From Microbacterium ulmi (GTDB lineage Bacteria > Actinomycetota > Actinomycetes > Actinomycetales > Microbacteriaceae): 64,000 nucleotides of DNA. The notes beneath the pieces are model-generated. The model saw only the letters and a list, made by a program, of their open reading frames with translations, was not told where the DNA came from and did not search any database. A program made the translations under genes and the position numbers. The DNA is taken from the NCBI RefSeq assembly GCF_011759705.1, contig NZ_JAAOZF010000001.1:62001-126000 (forward strand), read 5' to 3'. Every line of letters starts with the position of its first letter. Within the stretch, counting starts at the first letter, position 1. Positions 41,569 through 55,107 of the stretch are shown here, in pieces.

Positions 41569-42448
41569 AGCCCTCGAACCGGCCGTACACGGCGAGCGTG
41601 TTGGCGGCGAGCCGAGCGCACAGGTCGTCGAGGTCGACGCCGAGCTGCGCCGCCATGAACCGCACCGTCACGGGGACGAGATAGGGGGCGTTCGGACGGC
41701 CCCTGTGCGGGCTCGGCGTGAGGAACGGGGCATCCGTCTCGACGAGGATCCGCTCGACGGGAGTGACGGCGAGCGCGTCGCGGAGGGTCTGCGCGTTCTT
41801 GAACGTCACATTGCCGGCGAAGCTCAGGTAGTAACCCCGGTCGGCGGCGATCCGCGCCATCTCGGCACCGCCCGAGAAGCAGTGGAACACCGTGCGCTCG
41901 GGTGCACCGACCCGCGCGAGCGTCTCGAGCACGGCATCATGGGCGTCGCGGTCGTGGATCTGCATCGCGATGCCGTGCTTCTTCGCGAGGTCGATATGCG
42001 CTTCGAAGCTGCGGAACTGCGCGGCGAGGCCGTCGTCGCCCGTGCGGAAGAAGTCGAGTCCCGTCTCGCCGATCGCGCGCACGCGGGGTTGCGCCGCGAG
42101 CCCGTCGATGACGGCGATCGCCTCATCGAGCCGCCCGGCCGCTTCGTAGGCCGGAGCCTCGTTGGGGTGGATCGCGACGGCCGCGAGGACGCGGGCGTGC
42201 GATGCCGCGGCCCACGCCGACCAGCGGCTCGACTCGATGTCGCCGCCCGCCTGCACGACCCCCGCCACCCCGACCTCGGCGGCGCGGTCGAGCTGCTCGT
42301 CGAGGCTCATCGGCTCGTCGCCGTCCTCGATCTCGAGATGCGCGTGATTGTCGTAGACGGGCACCGCGAGCGGCTCGGGGGCCGCGGGCCAGCGCACGTC
42401 GCGCCCCTCCTTGTGCCGCTCCCGCACGTACTGGCTGGGGTCGGTCAT
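41567..42448 (-). CDS. tatD: TatD-family metal-dependent deoxyribonuclease
   Basis: A 293-residue TIM-barrel hydrolase. DNHAHLE (metal-binding HxH), RAIGETGLDFFRT, MQIHDRDAHDAVLETL, VFHCFSGG and VETDAPFLTP are the ordered TatD motifs. Members show 3'-5' exonuclease or D-aminoacyl-tRNA-related activities. Next to metG, as in most actinobacteria; the rpfB gene usually between tatD and rsmA is absent here. ATG 42448 follows GGAG 8 nt upstream, and that GGAG is inside a 14-bp stem with sequence just after the metG stop. Confidence 0.93.
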   Translation of the reverse strand: MTDPSQYVRERHKEGRDVRWPAAPEPLAVPVYDNHAHLEIEDGDEPMSLDEQLDRAAEVGVAGVVQAGGDIESSRWSAWAAASHARVLAAVAIHPNEAPAYEAAGRLDEAIAVIDGLAAQPRVRAIGETGLDFFRTGDDGLAAQFRSFEAHIDLAKKHGIAMQIHDRDAHDAVLETLARVGAPERTVFHCFSGGAEMARIAADRGYYLSFAGNVTFKNAQTLRDALAVTPVERILVETDAPFLTPSPHRGRPNAPYLVPVTVRFMAAQLGVDLDDLCARLAANTLAVYGRFEG

Positions 42449-42534
42449 CTGCAGAACTCCACAGATCCGAGCGGCATCGGGCCGGCAATGCGGCATCCGG
42501 ACCCGGAGCGCACCCGCTCCGTGGAGTTCTGCAG
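42449..42534 (-). promoter_or_regulatory. Stem sequestering the tatD ribosome-binding site
   Basis: In the metG-tatD RNA, CTGCAGAACTCCAC (42534-42521) begins 10 nt after the metG stop, and its perfect complement GTGGAGTTCTGCAG (42462-42449) ends directly at the tatD ATG and contains its GGAG. The 58-nt loop holds a second hairpin (GGAGCG-GGTG-CGCTCC). Ribosomes terminating on metG would cover the first arm and open the stem, coupling tatD translation to metG. Confidence 0.55.
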
Positions 42535-42544
42535 CACCACAGCG

Positions 42545-44122
42545 CTAGACCGACTGCTCGACGCGGGGAAAGAGCGGTGCGAGGCCGTTGACGCTCGAGC
42601 CCGGCTTCAGGGCGCCCCAGCGGCCCGCCTCGCGGATCGGCTGGTCCTGCAGGCGCCCGAGCGTCTCGGCGGCGCCGAGCGCGATCCAGAGCTTCTCGGT
42701 CGCGACGGGCATGACAGGCGACAGCAGCACGGCGAGGGCGCGCAGGCCCTCCGCTGCCGTGTACAGCACGGTGCCGAGACGTGCGCGCTGCGCGTCGTCC
42801 TTCGCGAGCGCCCACGGCTCGTTCTCCGTGATGTACAGGTTGAGAGCGTCGACGATCGTCCAGATCTCGGCGATCGCCTCGTCGATGCGGAACCGCTCGA
42901 TCGCCGCATCGGCGGCGGCGGCGGCATCCGCCACGGTCCTCTGGACTGCGAGATCGGCCTCGGCGTACGCGGCGGCGGGCGGCACGACGCCCTCGAAGTA
43001 GCGCTCGACCATGGCGGTCGTGCGCGAAGCGAGGTTGCCGAAGCCGTTGGCGAGCTCTGCCTGATAGCGGGCGGAGAGGTCTTCCCACGAGAACGAGCCG
43101 TCCTGGCCGAACGCGATCGCCGAGAGGAAGTAGAAGCGGTAGGCGTCGGAGCCGAACACGTCGGTGATCTCGGTCGGCGCGATGCCCGTGAGCTTGGACT
43201 TCGACATCTTCTCGCCGCCGACCAGCAGCCATCCGTGCGCGAAGACGCCGCGGGGGACCTCGAGCCCGGCGGCCAGGAGCATCGCGGGCCAGATGACGGC
43301 GTGGAAGCGCAGGATGTCCTTGCCGACGACGTGGAACGCAGGCCAGCGGCGCGCGAACTCGCCGGGGTCTTCGCCGTACCCGACGGCGGTCGCGTAGTTC
43401 AGGAGCGCGTCGACCCACACGTAGATGACGTGGTTCTCGTCCCACGGCACCTGGATGCCCCAGTCGAACGCCGAGCGCGAGATCGACAGGTCCTTCAGGC
43501 CCTGCTTGACGAACGACACGACCTCGTTGCGCGCGGACTCCGGCCGGATGAAGTCGGGGACCGTCTTGTACAGGTCGAGCAGCTGGTCCTGGAAGTCGCT
43601 GAGCTTGAAGAAGTAGTTCTTCTCCTGCAGCAGCTCCAGCGGCTTCGAGTGGATGGCGCATACCTTGAGCCCCTCGAAGGGGCCCGTGCCGTCGACGATC
43701 TCGGACTCGGGCTTGAACTCCTCGCAGCCCACGCAGTAGAGCGCCTCGTACTCCCCCGCGTAGATGTAGCCGCGGTCGTAGATCGCCTGCACGAACTGCT
43801 TGACGCGCTCCTCGTGTCTGGGCTGCGTCGTGCGGATGAAGTCGTCGTTCGCGACGTCGAGCGTCGTCAGCAGCGGGAACCAGGACTCGCCGACGAGCTT
43901 GTCAACCCACTCCTGGGGTGTGACGCCGTTCGCCGCGGCCGCGCGCAGCATCTTCTGGCCGTGCTCGTCGGTTCCGGTCAGCATCCAGGTGTCGTCGCCG
44001 GCCTGGCGGTGCCAGCGCGCGAGCGTGTCGACCGCGACGGTCGTGTACCCGTGCCCGATGTGGGGCAGATCGCTCGGGTAGTAGATCGGGGTCGTGATGT
44101 AGAAGCTGCGGCCGGAAGTCAC
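42545..44122 (-). CDS. metG: Methionyl-tRNA synthetase
   Basis: Charges tRNA-Met. The class I protein has the HIGH motif in SDLPHIGHGYTTVAV, a zinc-knuckle region with ALYCVGCEEF (a single CxxC is seen), the KMSKS motif in VGGEKMSKSKLTG and a helical anticodon-binding domain. At 525 residues it is the short form without the C-terminal tRNA-binding extension. Two GTGs lie side by side at 44125 and 44122; the second is preferred because TAGAAT then ends exactly 6 nt upstream, matching the leaderless pattern of its neighbours. Confidence 0.96.
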   Translation of the reverse strand: MTSGRSFYITTPIYYPSDLPHIGHGYTTVAVDTLARWHRQAGDDTWMLTGTDEHGQKMLRAAAANGVTPQEWVDKLVGESWFPLLTTLDVANDDFIRTTQPRHEERVKQFVQAIYDRGYIYAGEYEALYCVGCEEFKPESEIVDGTGPFEGLKVCAIHSKPLELLQEKNYFFKLSDFQDQLLDLYKTVPDFIRPESARNEVVSFVKQGLKDLSISRSAFDWGIQVPWDENHVIYVWVDALLNYATAVGYGEDPGEFARRWPAFHVVGKDILRFHAVIWPAMLLAAGLEVPRGVFAHGWLLVGGEKMSKSKLTGIAPTEITDVFGSDAYRFYFLSAIAFGQDGSFSWEDLSARYQAELANGFGNLASRTTAMVERYFEGVVPPAAAYAEADLAVQRTVADAAAAADAAIERFRIDEAIAEIWTIVDALNLYITENEPWALAKDDAQRARLGTVLYTAAEGLRALAVLLSPVMPVATEKLWIALGAAETLGRLQDQPIREAGRWGALKPGSSVNGLAPLFPRVEQSV

Positions 44123-44134
44123 CACTAGATTCTA
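44123..44134 (-). promoter_or_regulatory. -10 element for leaderless metG
   Basis: TAGAAT (44134-44129) followed by 6 nt and GTG 44122. The word TAGATTC is repeated in tandem here (44126-44139). Confidence 0.5.
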
Positions 44135-44325
44135 GATTCCCCGGATGCCGCGATCCTGCGTGTGACGGTAGAGGTGACGGTCGAGGGTGCCGACACCGAG
44201 GCCGACGTCGAGGCCGACGTCGATCGCCGGTCCACCAACCGCCGACGGCGCTCCCGCTCGGCACCCGCCTCGACGGCCCCCGAGCTCGTGCTGGACTGCG
44301 TCCGCGAGGCCTGCAGGCGCGACGC
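44135..44325. other. Spacer between rsmI and metG with low-complexity repeats
   Basis: A spacer of about 190 bp. GAGGCCGACGTC occurs twice in tandem and related GAGGTGACGGT words precede it (44160-44225). A 63-codon plus-strand frame from GTG 44162 runs through it into the rsmI 3' end, with a Glu/Asp-rich first half and an Arg-rich second half, but has no ribosome-binding site or recognisable homology. Treated as non-coding. Confidence 0.3.
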
Positions 44326-45144
44326 TCAGCGCCTCACGGCGAGCGCGGCCTGATACAGCTCGCGCGAGGAGTGCCCCGTCTCGCCGGAGACCTCGGATGC
44401 GGCATCCTTCAGCCGCTCGCCCGCGCGCACGAGCTCGAGCACGTGGGTCACGGCATCCGGGAAGGCGACTTCGCGCGGTTGCGCGCCCGCGACGACGATG
44501 ACGACCTCGCCGCGCACGCCCTCGCCCGCCCACGACACGAGCTCCGCGAGCGTGCCCCTGGCGACCTCCTCGTGGAGCTTCGTGAGCTCGCGGCATACCG
44601 CCGCCCGCCGCGCCTGACCGAACGCCGCCGCCATCGACACGAGCGTCGCGGCGACCCGTGACGGAGCCTCGAAGAAGACCATCGTTCGCGGCTCGGCGGC
44701 GAGCGCGGCCAGCGCGGAGCCGCGCTCGCCGGGCTTGCGCGCCACGAACCCCTCGAACGTGAACCGGTCGGTCGGCAGGCCCGACACGGCGAGGGCCGTC
44801 ACGACGGCGCTCGGCCCGGGGATCGCCGTCACGCCGACGCCCGCCTCGACGGCCGCCGCGACGAGCCCGTAGCCGGGATCGGAGACGGTCGGCATCCCGG
44901 CATCCGACAGGACGAGCAGGTCCTGATCGCGGGCGAGCTCGACGAGCTCGCCCGCGCGCTCCTTCTCGTTGTGATCGTGGAGCGCGATCAGGCGAGGCCG
45001 GTTGGCGACGCCGAGCGCCGCGAGGAGCCGCTGCGTGGTCCGCGTATCCTCCGCGGCGACGACCGTCGCCGACTGCAGCGCCTCGACGAGACGACGGGAC
45101 GCGTCGCCGAGGTTGCCGATCGGGGTCGCCGCGAGGATGATCAC
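44326..45144 (-). CDS. rsmI: 16S rRNA (cytidine1402-2'-O)-methyltransferase
   Basis: A tetrapyrrole-methylase-fold SAM enzyme of 272 residues that modifies C1402 in the ribosomal decoding centre. IILAATPIGNLGDASRRLVEAL is the conserved start, followed by AAEDTRTTQRLL, LVLSDAGMPTVSDPGYGLV, AIPGPSAVVTALAVSGL and the FYE-like VFFEAPSRVAATL. GTG 45144 begins right at the conserved motif and lies 7 nt after TAGGCT, so the mRNA is probably leaderless. Divergent from pmt, the conserved actinobacterial pair. Confidence 0.95.
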   Translation of the reverse strand: MIILAATPIGNLGDASRRLVEALQSATVVAAEDTRTTQRLLAALGVANRPRLIALHDHNEKERAGELVELARDQDLLVLSDAGMPTVSDPGYGLVAAAVEAGVGVTAIPGPSAVVTALAVSGLPTDRFTFEGFVARKPGERGSALAALAAEPRTMVFFEAPSRVAATLVSMAAAFGQARRAAVCRELTKLHEEVARGTLAELVSWAGEGVRGEVVIVVAGAQPREVAFPDAVTHVLELVRAGERLKDAASEVSGETGHSSRELYQAALAVRR

Positions 45145-45318
45145 GGGGGCAAGCCTAGGGCGCCGCCGACGAGCGCAGCGCGTCCTCGCGCGCACTCCCC
45201 CGGCGACCCCCGCAATCCCCCGCCGCCACGAGCGTCACGCACACGGTGCCGGTCGCCGATGGGCGCAGCGAGTCGTCGCGGGGAGTCCCCCGGGAGCACA
45301 AAGCCTAGGCTGGACGCC
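45145..45318. promoter_or_regulatory. Divergent leaderless promoters of rsmI and pmt with an imperfect direct repeat
   Basis: Minus strand: TAGGCT (45157-45152) plus 7 nt to the rsmI GTG. Plus strand: TAGGCT (45306-45311) plus 7 nt to the pmt GTG; AGCCTAGGCT there is itself a palindrome. Between them a 31-bp segment (45173-45203) recurs at 45263-45293 with about five mismatches (common parts GCGCAGCG and TCCCCCGG). Confidence 0.55.
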
Positions 45319-46911
45319 GTGACGACGACCGCCGAGCCGCTGCTGCCCGCTGTCCTCCCGTCGCTGTACGACCGCTGGCTCGCACGCGTCGCGCGCGACC
45401 CGGCTCTCGCACGCCGTTGGCGGTGGCTCGCGCCGGCGCTCGTGACGCTCGTCGCCGGCATCCTGCGCGTGTGGAACCTGGGTCATCCGCACGCCCTCGT
45501 CTTCGACGAGACGTACTACGTGAAGGATGCGTGGAGCCAATGGAACCTCGGCTATCCGTCGACGTGGCCCGAAGGCGCCAATGACGGGTTCGTCGCGGGC
45601 GACACCGACATCTTCACGTCGATGGGCAGCTTCGTCGTGCACCCGCCGCTCGGGAAGTGGCTCATCGGCGTCGGGATGTGGCTGTTCGGCGCGGACTCGT
45701 CCTTCGGGTGGCGCATCGCGACGGCGGTCTTCGGCACCGCGACGGTGCTCGTGCTGTACTTCGTCGCACAGGTCCTGACGGGATCGATCGCGTTCGCGAC
45801 CGTCGCGTCGGGGCTCATGGCGATCGACGGCCTCGCGATCGTCATGAGCCGTATCGGGCTGCTGGACATCTTCCTCACCTTCTTCGTGCTCGTCGCGTTC
45901 TGGTTCGTGCTGCTCGACCGGCGTGCCCATCTGCCTCGGCTGGCCGCCGGCGTCATGGCGCGGACGGCCGGCGACGTCGGACCCGTGTGGGGCCCCGTGC
46001 TGTGGCGGCGCCCGTGGCTCGTCGCGGCGGGGGTCGCTGCGGGCGCGGCGACGGCGGTCAAGTGGTCGGGCCTCTATGTCATCGCGGGCCTCGCGATCTA
46101 CCTCGTCGTCACGGACGCCCTCGCGCGCCGCCGGGCGGGCGTGGGGCTGTGGACGACGGATGCGCTCCGCCAAGGGCTCGCTGCCGCCGCGCTGGCGCTG
46201 CCAGCGGGACTGGTGGTCTATCTCGCATCGTGGACGGGCTGGCTCGTGACGGACGGCGGCTACGGCCGGCATGCGATCGAGTCCTCAGCCGAGACCGGGG
46301 TCTGGTCGTGGCTCCCGCTGCCCCTGCAGAACCTGTGGAAGTACCACGAGGCGATGTACGGGTTCCACGTCGGCCTCACGAGCGGCCACACGTACGCGAG
46401 CCCCGCATGGCAGTGGCCGCTCCTGCTGCGCCCCACGTCGATGTACTTCCACCGCGACGCGCCGGAAGAGGCGGGATGCGCCGCTGCGAACGGGTGCGTG
46501 CAGAACATCTACTCGATGCCCAATCCGCTCATCTGGTATGCGGGCGTCGCCGCCGTCGTCTATCTCGCGTGGCGCTTCGCGGTCTCGCGGGACTGGCGAT
46601 ACGCCGTCGTCCTGACCGGCGTCGCGGTCACCTACGTCCCCTGGCTTCTCTACCCGCAGCGCACGATCTTCCAGTTCTACACGATCGCGATCCTGCCCTT
46701 CATGCTGCTCGCGCTCGCCTTCGCACTGCGGGACATGGCATCGGGCCCACCCGGCTCCGACGTGGTCCGGCGGATCTCAGGCCAGCGCGTCGTGCTCGTC
46801 TTCCTCGCGTTCGTCGTCGTCGTGTCGGCGTTCTGGTATCCGATCGTCACGGCGATGCCCGTGCCGTACGACTTCTGGCGCCTGCACAACTGGATGCAGA
46901 GCTGGGTCTAG
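45319..46911 (+). CDS. pmt: Polyprenol-phosphate-mannose protein O-mannosyltransferase
   Basis: A GT-C fold membrane enzyme of 530 residues that mannosylates secreted proteins. [13 protein letters not shown] holds the catalytic Asp63-Glu64 pair in the first outer loop, [14 protein letters not shown] and [17 protein letters not shown] are PMT motifs, and about eleven hydrophobic segments follow, with the C-terminal domain reduced to the bacterial PMT_4TMC type ([23 protein letters not shown]). GTG 45319 is set by the -10 element 7 nt upstream. Its TAG stop lies within a CTAG shared with the convergent DUF255 gene. Confidence 0.94.
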   Translation: MTTTAEPLLPAVLPSLYDRWLARVARDPALARRWRWLAPALVTLVAGILRVWNLGHPHALVFDETYYVKDAWSQWNLGYPSTWPEGANDGFVAGDTDIFTSMGSFVVHPPLGKWLIGVGMWLFGADSSFGWRIATAVFGTATVLVLYFVAQVLTGSIAFATVASGLMAIDGLAIVMSRIGLLDIFLTFFVLVAFWFVLLDRRAHLPRLAAGVMARTAGDVGPVWGPVLWRRPWLVAAGVAAGAATAVKWSGLYVIAGLAIYLVVTDALARRRAGVGLWTTDALRQGLAAAALALPAGLVVYLASWTGWLVTDGGYGRHAIESSAETGVWSWLPLPLQNLWKYHEAMYGFHVGLTSGHTYASPAWQWPLLLRPTSMYFHRDAPEEAGCAAANGCVQNIYSMPNPLIWYAGVAAVVYLAWRFAVSRDWRYAVVLTGVAVTYVPWLLYPQRTIFQFYTIAILPFMLLALAFALRDMASGPPGSDVVRRISGQRVVLVFLAFVVVVSAFWYPIVTAMPVPYDFWRLHNWMQSWV

Positions 46912-48737
46912 CGCGCAAGCGCCCCCGGGTCGGTGACGGGCAGGCGGCACGCGAAGGACCGGCAGTCGTAGGCCGTCGCACGCCCGTCGCGCCGGGTCTT
47001 GTCCGCGAAGAGCGCGAATCCCGCGCCCGCGAGCGCGAGCGCCTGCGCGGGCGTCACGATTGCGAGGACATCGGCCGGGATGCCGCGGGCCGCCGCCGCG
47101 AGCGGATCGGCGCTGTCGTCGGCGACGACGACGAGCTGCCGCGGAGGTGCGGCGAGCGACGCCGCGACGCGAAGGAGCGAACCGTGTGCGAGCGGCTGCG
47201 CGAGCGCCGCGGCCGCATGCGCTGCGACGATCCGCTCGGCGAGCGCGCGCAGGTCGTCGCCGGCGCCGAGCAGCCAGAGCCCGAGGGCGGCGTCGGCGAG
47301 GGAGGCGAGCCCGGACGGCTCGTCGGCGTCGGACGCGGCATCCGGTGCGCCGACGCCCTGCGCCGCGAGGAGGGCGTCTCCCCCGCCCGGCGCGGCCGGC
47401 GTTCCGTCGGGGCCGAGGCAGGCGGCGACGAGAGAGCGGGCGCGGACGGCGTACGCGGCCTCTCCCGTCGCGACGGCGAGCGCCGTGAGACCTGACGCGA
47501 GCTGTCCGTGGTCGGCGAGGGTCGCGCGGGCGCGGGACGCGATCTCGTCGAGCGAGGCGCGGGCGAGCGCGCCGTCCGGCAGGACGTTCGCCTCGAGCAC
47601 GGCGTCGGCCGCCCACCGCGCCGCCTCCGTCCATCGGGGCTCGCCGAGACGGACGCCGGCGCGCGCGAGGGCGCCGATCGCGAGGCCGTTCCAGCCCGTC
47701 ACGATCTTCCCGTCGACGGCGGGCGGCTCGAGCGCGGCGCGGGCCGCGGCATCCCGTGCGTAGTAGCCGCCCTCGCTCCGCGCGCCGTCGATCCACGACT
47801 CGGAGTCCTGCGCGGCGCCGAACCCTCCGGACGGCTGCTGCAGGACGTCGAGGAGGAACCCCGCGACGCCGCGGGCCGTCCCGGCGTCGTCTGCCGCGAC
47901 GGCGACATCGAGCAGCTGCGCGTTGTCGGTGAGCATGCGCTCGAAGTGCGGGACGGTCCAGTCGGGCCGCGTCGCATACCGGAAGAAGCCGCCCTCGACA
48001 CGATCGCGCAGCTGCGACCGTGCCATCGCGGCGAGCGCGCGCTCTGCGACGGCCGAGGCGTCCGGAGCGAGCTCGCGCACCGACTGCAGGAACCGCAGCG
48101 CCGTCGCGACGGGGAACTTCGGCCCGTCCGTTCCGAGTCCGCCGTGCTCGCGGTCCTCATGGGAGGCGAGGGATGCCGCAGCCTGCGCGAGATCGGCGGC
48201 GGAGGGCAGGCCCGATCCCGCGCCGGACGATGACTCGCGTGCCTGCGTCAGCGCCGCACGGATCGCGTCCGCCGTGCCGTCGATCTGGTCGCGGCGCTGC
48301 GTCCACGCCTCGCGCACGGCGGCGAGCACCTGCCGGAGCGCGGGCACACCGGCGCGGGGCTCGGGCGGGAAGTACGTCCCCGCGTAGAAGGGCCCGCCGT
48401 CGGGGGTCGTGAAGACCGTGAGGGGCCAGCCGAGGTGCGGCGTGAACGCGGCGGCGGCCGCGAGGTAGGCCGCATCGACCTCGGGATGCTCCTCCCTGTC
48501 GACCTTGATGGCGACGAAGCCGTCGTTGACGATCGCGGCGGTCCCGGCATCCTGGAACGACTCCCTGGCCATGACGTGGCACCAGTGGCACGTCGAGTAG
48601 CCGATCGACACGAGGACGGGGACGTCCCGGCGCCGCGCCTCGGCGAACGCCTCGTCGCCCCACGGGAACCAGGCGACCGGATTGTCCGCGTGGGCCCGCA
48701 GGTAGGGGCTCGCGGAGGCGGCGAGGCGCTCGTTCAC
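46908..48737 (-). CDS. Thioredoxin-domain DUF255 protein (YyaL/spermatogenesis-associated protein 20-like)
   Basis: A 609-residue protein with an N-terminal thioredoxin-like DUF255 domain ([17 protein letters not shown], then [14 protein letters not shown] with a CHWC active site) and a C-terminal alpha/alpha-toroid like N-acylglucosamine epimerases ([41 protein letters not shown]). Found widely in bacteria and eukaryotes; biochemical role not settled. GTG 48737 is at +1 of a TAGCCT promoter (6 nt). Its stop overlaps the pmt stop in the 4-bp palindrome CTAG. Confidence 0.88.
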   Translation of the reverse strand: MNERLAASASPYLRAHADNPVAWFPWGDEAFAEARRRDVPVLVSIGYSTCHWCHVMARESFQDAGTAAIVNDGFVAIKVDREEHPEVDAAYLAAAAAFTPHLGWPLTVFTTPDGGPFYAGTYFPPEPRAGVPALRQVLAAVREAWTQRRDQIDGTADAIRAALTQARESSSGAGSGLPSAADLAQAAASLASHEDREHGGLGTDGPKFPVATALRFLQSVRELAPDASAVAERALAAMARSQLRDRVEGGFFRYATRPDWTVPHFERMLTDNAQLLDVAVAADDAGTARGVAGFLLDVLQQPSGGFGAAQDSESWIDGARSEGGYYARDAAARAALEPPAVDGKIVTGWNGLAIGALARAGVRLGEPRWTEAARWAADAVLEANVLPDGALARASLDEIASRARATLADHGQLASGLTALAVATGEAAYAVRARSLVAACLGPDGTPAAPGGGDALLAAQGVGAPDAASDADEPSGLASLADAALGLWLLGAGDDLRALAERIVAAHAAAALAQPLAHGSLLRVAASLAAPPRQLVVVADDSADPLAAAARGIPADVLAIVTPAQALALAGAGFALFADKTRRDGRATAYDCRSFACRLPVTDPGALAR

Positions 48738-48749
48738 GGCGCCAGGCTA
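48738..48749 (-). promoter_or_regulatory. -10 element for leaderless DUF255 gene
   Basis: TAGCCT (48749-48744), 6 nt, then GTG 48737 on the minus strand. Confidence 0.5.
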
Positions 48750-48807
48750 CGCGCGCGATCGTCGATCGCCGAGGATCGTCGGCGGATCCGGCCGAGCGCC
48801 GAGCCGG

Positions 48808-49182
48808 TCATCCGCGGTCCGTCAGCCGCCAGTAGTAGCCGGAGGGATCGACGACCCGGAAGTCGGTGAGCCCCCACGGCCGCCGAACGAGGTCGTCGTC
48901 GAGCGGCCAGCCCGCCGCGAGCACGCGTGCCCGCTCCGCGACGAGATCGTCGACCTCGAGCACGAGCTCGACGCCCGCGGGAGGCCTCCGCACCGAGGAA
49001 TTCTCGACGGGAGGCCGCCGCGCGAGCCCGAGACGCACGTCGCCCCGCCGGAGAGTCGCGTACGGGGCGTCCGCGTCGCGCTCGTCGCGTTCGAGCTCGA
49101 AGCCCAGGACGTCGCGGTAGAAGGCCACGCTCACGCCGATGTCGTCCGGGAACAGCTCGCATCGCAGCGTCGTCGCGGTCAT
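48808..49182 (-). CDS. VOC-family (glyoxalase/bleomycin-resistance-like) protein
   Basis: A 124-residue protein with the paired beta-alpha-beta-beta-beta modules of the vicinal oxygen chelate fold: VSVAFYRDVLGFELERDERD in the first half and VDDLVAERARVLAAGWPLDDDL in the second, ending WGLTDFRVVDPSGYYWRL, a very typical close. Such proteins may be metal-dependent enzymes or drug-binding proteins; function unknown. ATG 49182 follows GAGGAG. It lies 18 bp after the frameshifted aldo/keto reductase gene. Confidence 0.85.
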   Translation of the reverse strand: MTATTLRCELFPDDIGVSVAFYRDVLGFELERDERDADAPYATLRRGDVRLGLARRPPVENSSVRRPPAGVELVLEVDDLVAERARVLAAGWPLDDDLVRRPWGLTDFRVVDPSGYYWRLTDRG

Positions 49183-49200
49183 GGCCGGCTCCTCAGCGGG

Positions 49201-54060
<4,860 letters not shown>

Positions 54061-54129
54061 CCCGCGCAGCACGGGGTCATCTGGCCGCCGAGGGGAATAG
54101 CCGCCCTTCGCCCACGGGTTTGCTCCGAT

Positions 54130-55071
54130 ATGACACACGCGATCGTCTACACGGAGTTCGGCGCCCCCGACGTGCTGCACGTCCTCGAGGTGCCCGCCCG
54201 CGAGCCCGGCGACGGCGAGGTCGCCGTCCGCATCGAGGCCGTCGGCGTCAATCCCATCGACGCCAAGCTCCGCTCGGGCCTGCGCGCGAGTCCGCCGCTC
54301 GAGGGGCCCCGGCGGGTGGGAGGCGACGGCGCAGGCGTCGTGACGGCGGTCGGCCCTGATGTCGACGGCTTCCGCCCCGGCGACGCCGTCGTCGTGTTCG
54401 GGACGAGCGGGGCGTACGCGAGCGATCTCGTCGTGCCGCTGCGCAGCGTCCAGCCGCGGCCGCTGAACGTCTCGGCCGCCGAGGCGGCCGCACTCGGCGT
54501 CCCCGTGGGCACGGCTTACCAGACGCTGCGATCGCTCGGCGTCGGCGCGGGCGACGCGCTCCTCGTGCACGGCGGATCGGGTGCGGTCGGGCAGGCGATC
54601 ATCCAGTTCGCGACGCTGTGGGGCGCCACCGTGGTCGCGACGTCGTCACCGCGCCGCTTCGAACGCGTCCGCTCGCTCGGCGCGACCCCCGTGGCGTACG
54701 GCGCCGGGCTCGTCGACCGCGTGCGAGAGGCCGCGCCGCAGGGCGTCACGGTCGCGATCGACGTCGCGGGCACCGACGAGGCCCTCGATGCGTCGACGGA
54801 GCTCGTCGCCGATCGCACGCGCATCGCGACCCTCGTGCGGGGGAAGGATGCCGCGGGCCGCGGCATCCGGGCCTTCGCCGGCGGCGCGCCCTTCCCGCTC
54901 ACGCCTCAGCAGCAGGCGTGGCGCGCCGAGGCGATCCCCGTGACGCTCGCGCTGCTCGCCGCTGACAGGTTCTCGGTCGAGCTCGGCCCGTCCTTCCCGC
55001 TCGCGAACGCCGCCGAGGCCCACCGCGTCGTCGAGGCGGGCGTCGACGGCAAGGTGACGCTCGTCCCCTGA
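54130..55071 (+). CDS. NADPH:quinone oxidoreductase-like medium-chain dehydrogenase
   Basis: A zinc-independent MDR protein of 313 residues. It has the GroES-like N-terminal domain (VRIEAVGVNPIDAKLRSG, GGDGAGVVTAVGPDVDGF, GDAVVVFG) and the NADP-binding motif VHGGSGAVGQAIIQFA, with no zinc-ligand cysteines, and closes with the quinone-reductase-type ANAAEAHRVVEAGVDGKVTLV. ATG 54130 is the natural N-terminus. Substrate unknown. Lies 69 bp after hrpA on the same strand. Confidence 0.9.
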   Translation: MTHAIVYTEFGAPDVLHVLEVPAREPGDGEVAVRIEAVGVNPIDAKLRSGLRASPPLEGPRRVGGDGAGVVTAVGPDVDGFRPGDAVVVFGTSGAYASDLVVPLRSVQPRPLNVSAAEAAALGVPVGTAYQTLRSLGVGAGDALLVHGGSGAVGQAIIQFATLWGATVVATSSPRRFERVRSLGATPVAYGAGLVDRVREAAPQGVTVAIDVAGTDEALDASTELVADRTRIATLVRGKDAAGRGIRAFAGGAPFPLTPQQQAWRAEAIPVTLALLAADRFSVELGPSFPLANAAEAHRVVEAGVDGKVTLVP

Positions 55072-55107
55072 CGCGCCGGGCGGGCGCCGTGCCGGCCGAC
55101 GAGCCGT

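Noticed and set aside
43690..43740. Loss of zinc binding in MetG because only one CxxC is obvious
   Set aside because: Actinobacterial MetG proteins vary in zinc knuckles; one CxxC does not show loss of function.
44162..44353. 63-codon plus-strand frame between metG and rsmI
   Set aside because: No ribosome-binding site, acidic-then-arginine low complexity, and overlaps the rsmI 3' end.
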